Shown: positions 45,215-53,328, counted from the stretch's first letter. The stretch: 64,000 nucleotides of DNA from Novosphingobium sp. (GCF_019748365.1 NZ_JAIEPN010000091.1:1-64000); one strand, 5' to 3'. Notes: generated by a model from the letters alone, not told the origin. A program made the numbers and translations.

Positions 45215-46729
45215 TCAGGCCGCGGCTGGAGCACCGACGAGACCGGCGATATAGGCCGGGTGGCTCGGCAGTTTGGCCGCTTCGGCTGCCATCGCCGCGC
45301 GCAGTTTGGCAAGGTAGTCGCGCGCATCGATGCCGCGGTGTTCGATCAGGGGATCGAGGCCTTCGGGATAGTTGTGCTGACCGATATGGACCGCGAGCCA
45401 CGAGGCGGGGGCGAACAAGTCCATCTCGCGCGCGATCAGGCGGCCGTGGCGGCGGAAGTGGTCCAGCTTGAGCGCCAGCGTATCGGGCACCTCCATGGCT
45501 GAGACATAGCGCCACAACTCGTGGTCCTGCCGCTGCGTGAGCTTGTAATGGAGGATCAGGAAATCGCGGATCCGATCCGTTTCCGCGTCGGCGATACGGT
45601 TGAATTCGGCGATCGTGGCGGGATCGAAGTCGCGATCCGGGAACAGCCCGATCAGCTTGGATATATTGGCCTGAATCAGGTGGATCGAGGTCGATTCCAA
45701 CGGCTCCAGAAAGCCGCTGGAAAGGCCCACCGCGATGACGTTCCGGTTCCAGTGCTGCTTGCGGCGGCCGGTGCGGAAGCGCACGAAGCGAGGGTCCCCG
45801 AGCGCTTCGCCATCGAGGCGGGAGGCGAGCAGTTCCGCCGCCTTGTCGTCGTCCATGAACTGGCTGGAATAGACGTAGCCATTGCCGATGCGGTGCTGCA
45901 GCGGAATGCGCCACTGCCACCCCGCCTCGCGCGCGGTGGAGCGGGTGTAGGGCGTCGGCGCGCCGGCATTGGCGCATGGCATGGCGACGGCGCGGTCGCA
46001 TGGCAGCCAGTGGCTCCAGTCCTCGAACCCCGTCTTGAGCGCACCCTCGATCAGCAGTGCACGCAGGCCCGAGCAATCGATGAAGAGATCGGCCTCCAGC
46101 GTCCGCCCGCCCTCCAGCGTCACGCTTTCGACGAAGCCGGTCTCGCCGCTCAGCGTCACGTCGGCGATCTTGCCTTCGACGCGCGTGACGCCGCGCGCCT
46201 CGGCATGGCTGCGCAGGTACGCGGCGTAGAGCGAAGCGTCGAAGTGGTAGGCATAGTCGAAAGTCGAGAGCAGCGAGCGCTGATCGGGCACGGGCCTTGC
46301 CATGCGGCCGGCGCGGGCGATCTGCCAGGCCATGGAAAGCTCTTCGAGCGGGAACGCGCCCGGCTCCTCGCGCGTCTTCAGCCAGTACTGGTGCAGCGGC
46401 ACCATATCGAAATTGCGGCCATGCGGGCCGAACGGGTGGAAATAGCGGCTGCCGACAGAGCCCCAGTCGACGAACTCGATGCCGAGCTTGAAGGTGCCGC
46501 GCGTCTCGCGGATGAAATCGGCCTCGCTGATGCCCAGCGTCTCGTTGAACAGGCGAATGGGGGGAATGGTCGCCTCGCCCACACCCACGATCCCGATTTC
46601 ATCGGATTCGACGAGCGTGACCTTACAGTTCTGCTTGAGCATGGTGGCCAGCATGGCCGCGGTCATCCAGCCCGCCGAACCGCCGCCGACGACAAGCACG
46701 GAACGGATCCGCCGATCCCCTTCGTTCAC
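45215..46729 (-). CDS. FAD-dependent tryptophan halogenase family protein
   Basis: The protein has 504 residues; GTG 46729 or 46732 follows GAAGGGG, with a further GTG at 46747. FAD loop VLVVGGGSAGWMTAAML. The catalytic lysine (Lys79 in PrnA) corresponds to Lys81 in GTFKLGIEFVDW. The halogenase motif WxWxIP is present as WQWRIP (about 271). The segment with PrnA Glu346 is kept as GFLEPLESTS (about 342). All chemistry needed to make and use hypochlorous acid appears intact. Relatives beside TonB receptors are common in Caulobacter- and Xanthomonas-type sugar loci, with substrates unknown. Confidence 0.88.
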   Translation of the reverse strand: MNEGDRRIRSVLVVGGGSAGWMTAAMLATMLKQNCKVTLVESDEIGIVGVGEATIPPIRLFNETLGISEADFIRETRGTFKLGIEFVDWGSVGSRYFHPFGPHGRNFDMVPLHQYWLKTREEPGAFPLEELSMAWQIARAGRMARPVPDQRSLLSTFDYAYHFDASLYAAYLRSHAEARGVTRVEGKIADVTLSGETGFVESVTLEGGRTLEADLFIDCSGLRALLIEGALKTGFEDWSHWLPCDRAVAMPCANAGAPTPYTRSTAREAGWQWRIPLQHRIGNGYVYSSQFMDDDKAAELLASRLDGEALGDPRFVRFRTGRRKQHWNRNVIAVGLSSGFLEPLESTSIHLIQANISKLIGLFPDRDFDPATIAEFNRIADAETDRIRDFLILHYKLTQRQDHELWRYVSAMEVPDTLALKLDHFRRHGRLIAREMDLFAPASWLAVHIGQHNYPEGLDPLIEHRGIDARDYLAKLRAAMAAEAAKLPSHPAYIAGLVGAPAAA

Positions 46730-46785
46730 CACGCAAACCCCTTCCACAATGCCCCGCCGTTTTCCGGCACGTGCCTTTGCTTACG

Positions 46786-46828
46786 CAAAAAGGGGTGGGT
46801 GCGGAACCGTCTGGCCGCGCCCACCCCT
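46786..46828 (-). terminator. Rho-independent terminator after the TonB receptor gene
   Basis: A 14-base-pair stem with one G-T pair (arms 46791-46804 and 46815-46828) and a 10-base loop, followed on the minus strand by TTTTT. It lies between the TonB receptor stop and the halogenase start. It would therefore reduce read-through, giving more receptor than halogenase, unless the halogenase has its own promoter. Confidence 0.8.
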
Positions 46829-46867
46829 CTTCAGTGTGCCTTCCCTTTCGGGGGGCCGTTCAGCCGA

Positions 46868-49414
46868 TCAGAAGTTGAAGCGGACCGAGGCGTTCACGTT
46901 GCGGCCGAGCACCGGCGAGATGCCGCCGATGAAGCGGCCATTGCCGACATTGTAGTCCGTGCCGGCCGGCCCGAGCGGGGTCAGCGTGTCGAACAGGTTG
47001 TAGACGTTGATGCCAAGCTCGAGGTTCTTGACCGGGCGAACCTTCACGTTCGCGCCGACCACGCTGCCGCCCGGCCACTGGTTGCCAGCACCATCGAGCG
47101 TGCTCGTCACGCCGGTGATGTTGGCGCCGACCGAGAGGTAATCGGTCGCATCGTAGTTCGCCGCGAAGGTGTACGACAGATCGGGGATGTTAGGCGACCG
47201 CGAGAAGACAGAACCCGGTGCCGAGGGCTGTCGCTTGGCCTTGTTGTACGTCATGTTCGCCAGCAGGCTGAAGCCGCCGAGGCTTACCGTGCCGTAGAAT
47301 TCCGCACCGGTCGTCTTGTACCTGTCGGCCACGATGCAGGTGGTGGCATTGGGGTCGCCAGTGACGATCGGGCAGTTCCGGGGGCTCAGTTCGAACGTCG
47401 TGATGTTGAAGTGGCTGTGGTAGACGGTGAGTTCGACCGTATAGCGCGCCGCGCCGATGTCGCCGCGGTTCTTGAGGCCCACTTCGTACTGATAGACACT
47501 GTTCGCAACCGCCACGTTGCCGCGATCGTTGAGCGAGCCATTGGAATTGAAGTAGCCGCTGAAGCTCAGACGATCGGCGTTGGCACGCACGCCCTTCGAG
47601 GCGCGGACGAACAGGTTGAGGTTGTCCGCCGGCTTGAAGTTGGCACCGACCGACCACGAGGTGGTCGCCTTGGTGAAGTTGATGTTCTCACGCGCGCCAT
47701 CGGGCAGGAAGTAGGGCAGCGTGACCGACTGCGAGGCGCCCGTCACCGGGTTGACCGCGTTCTGGACGATGAAGTTGGTGACCGGATCGCCCGTGCCCGG
47801 GTTGGCGTTGATGCCCGAACCCGACCCGCGGTTGATGTCGTGACGGATCGAGGCGTCGAGCCCGAACTTGCCCACATCGAAGATGAAGTCGGCATAAGGC
47901 GCGTTGTCGGTGAAGCTGTAGTCGTAGGTGCGGGCGCAGCAACCACCCCAGTTGTTGTTGTAGCCGGTGAAGCCGTTGGCGCTGAGCAGGTTGCCAGCCG
48001 CATCGAGCAGATCGATCGGCGAGGCGGTCGGGGTCAGCGAGGCATTGAACTGGTTGGGGTGCCAATCCATCCCGATCTTCTGGTTCATGTAGAACCAGCC
48101 AGCGGTGAGGTTCGCCTTCACCGAGCCGAGATCACCCTGCCAGTTGACCTTGAGGTCATTGACGAAGCTGCCGATGTCGCGGATCCGCGTGTAAACCGAG
48201 ACGTTGTTGTTGTAATAGGCCTCGGCGACGTCCTTGCCCTTGTCGGGGCCGGCCGAATAGACCGCGCGGGCAACCACGCCGCCGTTCCTGGTCGAACCGA
48301 TCAGGCCCGAGAGCGGAGCAACGCTGAGGAAGTTCGACGAGAAGCCGCCGCTCATGTTGGTGTAGCGGGCGTTGTTGTCGACGGTGATGCCGTTGTCGAA
48401 CTTGTAGTGCAGCTGCGCCTGAAGCGACTGGGAATTGGTGGTGATGCCGTTCAGCGGGGTGCTGCTGACCGCACGGGTCCCGAAGTCGACGTAGTTGACG
48501 ACCGGGTTGAACACCGAGAAGTTCGAGGCACGGCGCGGATCGAAGCCCGGGCACGCCTGAAGATCGGAGACCTTGCCGCCGCTGAGGTTGCCGCAGACGA
48601 TACCACCCTGGGTATTGGGCTCCTGCGTGTCCTGCGCCTTGAAGTAGAGGCGGAAGAAGCCGCGGTTGTCATCGAATTCGCGCGTGATGTTGCCCTTGAT
48701 CAGGTACGAGTTCGAAAGGTCGTAGCCCGAGTGCCAGGGGCCATTGCCGGCGCCGTAGTAGCCGCCGATGTTGAAGTAGGTCTTGTCGTCGATGCCGCCC
48801 GAGAGCAGGAAGCTTGCGCGCGTGTAATCGTAGGAAAGATTGCGCTCGAGCTGGACATAGCCGCCTTCGCTGCGATCGGTCTTGCTGATGTAGTTGATCA
48901 CCGCGCCGGGCGCCTGGCTGGCAAGCGTCGCGGCGGTGCCGCCGCGGATCGCATCGACACGGACGTCGGTCGGGCTCGACTTGGTCCAGTAGTCGTTGTT
49001 GCCGAACTGGATGTCACCATACAGCACGGTCGGGAGGCCATCTTCCTGCAGCTGCACGAAGGTGGCACCGCCGGTGGCGACGGGCAGACCGCGAACGGCG
49101 AAGTTGCCGTTACCGCCCGGACCCGAAACGTTGGGCTGAAGGCCCGGCAGAAGGCGAAGCAGATCGCCTTCCGACATCGGGCGGAAGTTCTGGATGATCG
49201 ACGAATCGACCGAGGAGATCGAGACCGAGCTGTCGAGCTTGCTCTTGGTACCGGTCGAGGCGGTGACGACGATTTCGCTGAGGGTATCGCCTTCGGCCTT
49301 GTCGGTCGCGGCGGCGTCAGCGGGCGCAGCGGCCTGCGCAAGCACCGGGGTCGAAAGGCTGGCCATGGCCAGCGCGACGACGGATGCACACGATTGAATT
49401 GCAGTGAGCTTCAC
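46868..49414 (-). CDS. TonB-dependent outer-membrane receptor, probably for oligosaccharides
   Basis: The protein has 848 residues from GTG 49414, preceded by GGGAGGG; the frame runs upstream to 49600 but that part has no signal peptide. The cleavable signal peptide ends near LSTPVLAQAAAP. The TonB-box-like EIVVTAS follows, then a plug domain (LLRLLPGLQPNVSGPG, IRGGTAATLASQAPGAVINY) and a beta-barrel ending in NASVRFNF, with the C-terminal Phe typical of outer-membrane proteins. A LacI-type operator lies 115 bases upstream. Gene context points to uptake of raffinose-type sugars, as SuxA does for sucrose in Xanthomonas. Confidence 0.93.
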   Translation of the reverse strand: MKLTAIQSCASVVALAMASLSTPVLAQAAAPADAAATDKAEGDTLSEIVVTASTGTKSKLDSSVSISSVDSSIIQNFRPMSEGDLLRLLPGLQPNVSGPGGNGNFAVRGLPVATGGATFVQLQEDGLPTVLYGDIQFGNNDYWTKSSPTDVRVDAIRGGTAATLASQAPGAVINYISKTDRSEGGYVQLERNLSYDYTRASFLLSGGIDDKTYFNIGGYYGAGNGPWHSGYDLSNSYLIKGNITREFDDNRGFFRLYFKAQDTQEPNTQGGIVCGNLSGGKVSDLQACPGFDPRRASNFSVFNPVVNYVDFGTRAVSSTPLNGITTNSQSLQAQLHYKFDNGITVDNNARYTNMSGGFSSNFLSVAPLSGLIGSTRNGGVVARAVYSAGPDKGKDVAEAYYNNNVSVYTRIRDIGSFVNDLKVNWQGDLGSVKANLTAGWFYMNQKIGMDWHPNQFNASLTPTASPIDLLDAAGNLLSANGFTGYNNNWGGCCARTYDYSFTDNAPYADFIFDVGKFGLDASIRHDINRGSGSGINANPGTGDPVTNFIVQNAVNPVTGASQSVTLPYFLPDGARENINFTKATTSWSVGANFKPADNLNLFVRASKGVRANADRLSFSGYFNSNGSLNDRGNVAVANSVYQYEVGLKNRGDIGAARYTVELTVYHSHFNITTFELSPRNCPIVTGDPNATTCIVADRYKTTGAEFYGTVSLGGFSLLANMTYNKAKRQPSAPGSVFSRSPNIPDLSYTFAANYDATDYLSVGANITGVTSTLDGAGNQWPGGSVVGANVKVRPVKNLELGINVYNLFDTLTPLGPAGTDYNVGNGRFIGGISPVLGRNVNASVRFNF

Positions 49415-49528
49415 AGGTATCCCTCCCGATTGCGAGCACTTTTGTGCGTACGACAGCAGCGAATCGAAGCCTCGAGACGCCTGCATGCCGGTTCTCTGGC
49501 AAAAGGATGGGCCAAGCGCAAGCAGGAA

Positions 49529-49542
49529 TTCAAGCGATTGAA
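49529..49542. promoter_or_regulatory. LacI-type operator before the TonB receptor operon
   Basis: TTCAAGCGATTGAA has the same centre and half-sites as 35003-35016; 12 of 14 bases agree, and the identity continues through TCA on the right. On the minus strand its right half overlaps a possible -35, TTGAAT. Confidence 0.6.
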
Positions 49543-49653
49543 TCAGAGATTGCACGGGAGCGGAGGAAGTGTGTCTTCTTTGCATCGGGCGGGAGATCAC
49601 CCCGGCGGATGGGCAAGCAGGCGCTTCAGGAGCACGGCTGGACCATCACCCTC

Positions 49654-49669
49654 TTGACGTTTACGTAAA
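49654..49669. promoter_or_regulatory. Imperfect dyad TTGACGT-TT-ACGTAAA before the acyl-CoA dehydrogenase genes
   Basis: Six of seven arm positions are symmetric. The right part also contains the perfect palindrome TTTACGTAAA. Such ACGT-centred dyads are known for MerR-type (LiuR-like) and TetR-type regulators of acyl-CoA catabolism. No regulator gene is adjacent, so the identity of the binding protein is open. Confidence 0.45.
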
Positions 49670-49771
49670 GTGGAAGGATGGAGGGTGCAGAAGACCGGCA
49701 TCCCGCAGTGGATGCCGAGTCTCGCCGCGTCAGGGCCTTAAAAAGGCCATGGATTCAAAAGGGAGAGCTTC

Positions 49772-50965
49772 ATGCATCTTGATTTCAGCCCCGAGGACCT
49801 CGCCTTCCAGCAGGAAGTCCGTGCCTTCATCGCCGAGAATTATCCGGCGGAGCTGCGCGGCAAGCAGGACGAGGGCGACGAGCTTTCGAAGGAAGACTTC
49901 CTTTCCTGGCACAAGGTGCTGGCGAAGAAGGGCTGGATCGCGCCGGCGTGGCCGGTGGAATACGGCGGCACCGGCTGGACCGCGACGCAGAAGTACATCT
50001 GGTCGGAAGAGACGGCGCGCGCGGACTGCATCCGCCTGATGCCTTTCGGCCTCTCGATGGTCGGACCGGTGATCTACACCTTCGGCACGCCCGAACAGAA
50101 GGCGAAGTTCCTGCCCGGCATACTTTCGGGCGATGTGTGGTGGTGCCAGGGCTATTCCGAGCCGGGTTCGGGCTCCGACCTCGCCTCGCTGCGCACCAAG
50201 GCGGTGCGGGACGGCGATCACTATGTGGTCAACGGCCAGAAGACCTGGACGACGATGGCGCAGCACGCTGACTGGGGCTTCTTCCTCGTCCGCACCGATC
50301 CCGATGCCAAGCAGCAGGAAGGCATCTCGTTCCTGCTGATCGACATGAAGAGCCCCGGCATCACCGTGCGCCCGATCATCACGCTGGGCGGCGAGCACGA
50401 AGTCAATGAAGTGTGGCTGGAAGACGTGCGCGTGCCGGTCGAGAACCGCATCTACGAGGAAAACAAGGGCTGGACCTGCGCCAAGTTCCTGCTCGCGCAC
50501 GAGCGCACCGGGATCGCCGGTGTGGCGGCGTCGAAGCGCGGGATCGAGAAGGTCAAGTCCATTGCCCGTGCCGAGCTCGACGGCGACAAGCCGCTGATCG
50601 CCAACGCGTTCTTCAAGCGCAAGATCGCCGAGCTGGAAATGGACCTCACCGCGCTCGAGTTCACCGAGCTGCGCAGCCTGGCGGGCGAAAGCGCGGGGCG
50701 CGGTCCGGGGCCGGAATCGAGCCTGCTCAAGATCAAGGGCTCGGAAATCCAGCAGCGCCTGACCGAGCTGACCCTGGAAGCGGTGGGCCACTATGGCGCA
50801 CCTTATTTCCGCGGCTTTGGAGAGGGCGACAACGAACACCCGATCGGGCCGGACTACGCGCACCGCGCCGCGCCGACCTATTTCAACACCCGCAAGACGA
50901 CGATCTACGGCGGTTCGAACGAGATCCAGCGCAATATCATCGCCAAGATGGTGCTGGGGCTCTGA
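49772..50965 (+). CDS. Acyl-CoA dehydrogenase, large subunit of a two-subunit enzyme
   Basis: The protein has 397 residues with the full acyl-CoA dehydrogenase fold: N-terminal helices from LDFSPEDLAFQQEVRAF, the FAD segment WWCQGYSEPGSGSDLASLRT, the middle beta-domain NGQKTWTTMAQHADW, and the C-terminal TTIYGGSNEIQRNIIAK. At the usual catalytic Glu position (YEGT in medium-chain enzymes) there is YGGS, so the base must come from elsewhere. The paired, shorter gene directly downstream suggests a heteromeric enzyme such as PimCD or steroid-degrading FadE pairs. The substrate is not shown by sequence. Confidence 0.9.
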   Translation: MHLDFSPEDLAFQQEVRAFIAENYPAELRGKQDEGDELSKEDFLSWHKVLAKKGWIAPAWPVEYGGTGWTATQKYIWSEETARADCIRLMPFGLSMVGPVIYTFGTPEQKAKFLPGILSGDVWWCQGYSEPGSGSDLASLRTKAVRDGDHYVVNGQKTWTTMAQHADWGFFLVRTDPDAKQQEGISFLLIDMKSPGITVRPIITLGGEHEVNEVWLEDVRVPVENRIYEENKGWTCAKFLLAHERTGIAGVAASKRGIEKVKSIARAELDGDKPLIANAFFKRKIAELEMDLTALEFTELRSLAGESAGRGPGPESSLLKIKGSEIQQRLTELTLEAVGHYGAPYFRGFGEGDNEHPIGPDYAHRAAPTYFNTRKTTIYGGSNEIQRNIIAKMVLGL

Positions 50966-51027
50966 CATTATGTGAGGCCGCCGCGCAGCAAGAGCCGCGG
51001 CGGCCCCTTTAGCGGGATTTGAGGACA

Positions 51028-52158
51028 ATGGATTTCAGCTACACCGAAACGCAGGGCATGCTGCGTGACACGCTCGCGCGCTTCCTTGCCGACACCTACG
51101 ATTTCGAGACGCGCAAGAAGATGCTGCTGCGCCCCGAAGGCCGCGATCCGGGCATCTGGCAGGCGCTGGCGACCGAGCTCGGCATTCTGGGTGCGCCCTT
51201 TGCCGAAGAGCATGGCGGCCTTGGCGGCGGCGCGCTCGAGAACATGATCATGATGGAAGAGCTGGGCAAGGTCATTGCGGTCGAGCCTTATCTCCAGACC
51301 GTGGTGATCGGCGGCGGCGCGATGAAGCGCGCGCCTGCAGCCATGGCGGATGCGGTGATCCCCGAGATCATCGCGGGCAATGCCGTGATCGCGTGGGCCT
51401 ATGCCGAGCCGCAGGGGCGCTATGATCTGGCGAACATCCGCACAACGGCGAAGACGGACGGCGCGGGCTTCGTGCTTTCGGGCCATAAGGCGGTGGTCTA
51501 TGCCGCGCCGTGGGCGACGCACCTCCTCGTCACCGCACGCACCGGTGGTAACCAGCGCGAGCGCGAAGGCGTCGAGCTGTTCCTTATCGACGCGAGCCTG
51601 CCAGGCATCGTGCGGCGGGACTACCCGACCGTCGACGGCTTCCAGGCGAGCGAAATCTATTTCGAGAACGTCGCCATCCCCGGCGACTCGCATATCCCCG
51701 GCGGCATCGACCTGATCGAGCTTCTGGCGGACGAGGCCACCATGGCGATCTGCGGCGAAGCCTGCGGGGTTAGCCGCAAGCTCCACGAGGGCACGCTCGA
51801 CTACATCAAGCAGCGCAAGCAGTTCGGCCAGCCGATCGGCAAGTTCCAGGTGCTGCAGCACCGCATGGCCGACATCTTCATCGAGGTGGAGCAGATCGCC
51901 TCGATGGCGTTGATGGGCACGCTCAAGCTCGATCTTCCGGCGGATGAGCGCAAGGCAGCAGTGAGCCTTGCCAAGGCGAAGGTGGCGCGCAGCATCAACT
52001 TTGTCGGGCAGAACGCGATCCAGACCCACGGCGGCATCGGCATCACCGTCGAGCTCGCCATCGGCCACTACTTCAAGCGCGGCACGATGATCGAGAACCA
52101 GTTCGGCTCGGCGGACTTCCACCTTGGCCGGTTCGAGGATCTGACGCTGGCGGCCTGA
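51028..52158 (+). CDS. Acyl-CoA dehydrogenase, small subunit of a two-subunit enzyme
   Basis: The protein has 376 residues from ATG 51028 with GAGGA just upstream; TTG 51019 is also in frame. Recognisable parts: GAPFAEEHGGLGGGALENMI, VIAWAYAEPQGRYDLANIRT in the FAD region, the helical domain with YIKQRKQFGQPIGKFQVLQH, and IQTHGGIGITVELAIGHYFK at the end. The FAD-region motif is degenerate compared with the partner, which is usual when two unlike subunits build one active site. The 62-base gap to the first subunit includes GCCGCCGCG and CGCGGCGGC, a GC-rich hairpin. Confidence 0.88.
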   Translation: MDFSYTETQGMLRDTLARFLADTYDFETRKKMLLRPEGRDPGIWQALATELGILGAPFAEEHGGLGGGALENMIMMEELGKVIAVEPYLQTVVIGGGAMKRAPAAMADAVIPEIIAGNAVIAWAYAEPQGRYDLANIRTTAKTDGAGFVLSGHKAVVYAAPWATHLLVTARTGGNQREREGVELFLIDASLPGIVRRDYPTVDGFQASEIYFENVAIPGDSHIPGGIDLIELLADEATMAICGEACGVSRKLHEGTLDYIKQRKQFGQPIGKFQVLQHRMADIFIEVEQIASMALMGTLKLDLPADERKAAVSLAKAKVARSINFVGQNAIQTHGGIGITVELAIGHYFKRGTMIENQFGSADFHLGRFEDLTLAA

Positions 52159-52175
52159 TCGGGCCGCAGATCAAA

Positions 52176-52272
52176 GCCCCTCCCCACTCGGGGAGGGGTT
52201 GGGGAGGGGTGAGCGAGCCATCCTGCCAGCGCCCATCACCCCCACCCAACCTCCCCCGAGCGGGGGAGGGGC
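52176..52272. repeat. Long GC-rich imperfect palindrome, intergenic repeat element
   Basis: Two arms of about 37 bases (52176-52212 and 52236-52272) are near-perfect reverse complements. Each arm contains its own hairpin (CCCCTCCCC-ACTC-GGGGAGGGG; CCTCCCCC-GAGC-GGGGGAGG). It fills the 140-base gap between convergent genes and probably doubles as a bidirectional terminator. The structure resembles REP/MITE-like intergenic repeats; only one copy is in this window. Confidence 0.7.
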
Positions 52273-52298
52273 AGTTAGTGCTTGTTGCGGGGCAGCGC

Positions 52299-53270
52299 TC
52301 AGGCCATCCCCGCCAAGCGCTCGCGGATGATGCTGTTCGCCTGCGCCATGATGCGGTCGATCAGGTCCTTGCAGGTCGGGATGTCGTGGATGAGGCCGGC
52401 GACCATGCCGCAGCTCCACGCGCCGGCTTCCATGTCGCCTTCCATCATGATGCGCGGATAGACGCCGGCGACTTCCTCGATGATATCCTCGAACTTGATG
52501 TCGGCGCCGAGGCGGCGTTCCTTTTCGAGCAGGCGTTCGACCGCCGCGTTGGTCAGCACGCGTTCAGTGTTGCGCAGCGGGCGCATGACGAGGCGGGTGT
52601 CGAGTTCGGAGGCGGCGAGGAGTGCCTGCTTCACCTTTTCATGCACCGGCGCTTCCTGCGTGGCGATGAAGCGCGTGCCCATGTTGATGCCGTCCGCCCC
52701 CAGCGCCAGCGCGGCAACGAGGCTGCGGCCATCGGCCATGCCGCCCGAGGCGACGAAGGGGATGGTGAGTTCCTCGGCCGCGCGGGGGAGCAGGATGAAG
52801 TTCGGAATATCGTCCTCGCCCGGGTGGCCGCCGCATTCGAAGCCATCGACCGAGATCGCATCGCAGCCGACGTTTTGCGCCTTCACGCTGTGGCGCACCG
52901 AAGTGCACTTGTGGATCACCTTGATCCCGGCGTCCTTGAAATAGGGCAGGAACGGCGCGGGGTTGTTGCCCGCGGTTTCGACGATCTTGACCCCGCCTTC
53001 GATGATCGCGCGGATATAGCCCGGATAATCGGGCGCGTTGACGGTGGGCAGGAAGGTGAGGTTCACGCCGAACGGCTTGTCGGTCATATCCTTGCAGCGC
53101 GCGATTTCATTGGCGAGCGCATCTGCGGTCTTCTGCGTGAGGCCGGTAATGATGCCGAGCCCGCCCGCATTGGAGACGGCAGCGGCCATTTCGGCAAAGC
53201 CGACATAGTGCATGCCGCCCTGGATGATCGGGTGCTCGATGCCGAACAATTCGGTGATGCGGGTCTTCAT
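52299..53270 (-). CDS. Nitronate monooxygenase family (2-nitropropane dioxygenase-like) flavoprotein
   Basis: A 323-residue FMN-binding TIM barrel. It starts TRITELFGIEHPIIQGGM and has SNAGGLGIITGL, KPFGVNLTF, VDGFECGGHPGED, and the phosphate-binding LALGADGINMGTRFIATQE. Family members oxidise nitronates, but many in acyl-CoA catabolic loci are enoyl or ring reductases (IpdC of steroid degradation belongs here). The convergent acyl-CoA dehydrogenase pair makes a catabolic redox role plausible. GGGAGAGAGAG lies upstream of the ATG, and a palindrome sits about 45 bases before it. Confidence 0.88.
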   Translation of the reverse strand: MKTRITELFGIEHPIIQGGMHYVGFAEMAAAVSNAGGLGIITGLTQKTADALANEIARCKDMTDKPFGVNLTFLPTVNAPDYPGYIRAIIEGGVKIVETAGNNPAPFLPYFKDAGIKVIHKCTSVRHSVKAQNVGCDAISVDGFECGGHPGEDDIPNFILLPRAAEELTIPFVASGGMADGRSLVAALALGADGINMGTRFIATQEAPVHEKVKQALLAASELDTRLVMRPLRNTERVLTNAAVERLLEKERRLGADIKFEDIIEEVAGVYPRIMMEGDMEAGAWSCGMVAGLIHDIPTCKDLIDRIMAQANSIIRERLAGMA

Positions 53271-53314
53271 GGCTGACTCTCTCTCCCGTTGGATGATCTT
53301 GCGACTGCGCCGTC

Positions 53315-53328
53315 GGTATCATGTTACC
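53315..53328. promoter_or_regulatory. Palindrome GGTA-N-CATG-N-TACC upstream of the monooxygenase gene
   Basis: GGTATCATGTTACC is symmetric at 12 of 14 positions and lies 45 bases before the start codon on the minus strand. The size suits a TetR-type operator. The rest of the 170-base gap is unremarkable. Confidence 0.4.

Larger units (their letters stand above)
49415..49771. other. Divergent regulatory region between the TonB receptor and acyl-CoA dehydrogenase genes
   Basis: These 357 bases contain no credible gene. They hold the LacI-type operator toward the TonB gene, the TTGACGT/ACGTAAA dyad toward the dehydrogenase gene, and two hairpins in the dehydrogenase leader: CGGCATCC/GGATGCCG at 49696-49717 and GGCCTT-AAA-AAGGCC at 49734-49748. 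AAGGGAGAG precedes the dehydrogenase ATG. Confidence 0.6.

Noticed and set aside
46868..49600. Longer start for the TonB receptor (frame open to 49600)
   Set aside because: The extra N-terminal residues would bury the signal peptide, and GTG 49414 has a strong GGGAGGG site.
45521..49657. A 1378-codon open frame antisense to the TonB receptor, halogenase and part of the region between
   Set aside because: It lies opposite genes with complete signal peptide, plug, barrel and FAD motifs, and its product is a low-quality Arg/Val/Asp/Ala mix with no domain. Long antisense frames are expected in such GC-rich DNA.
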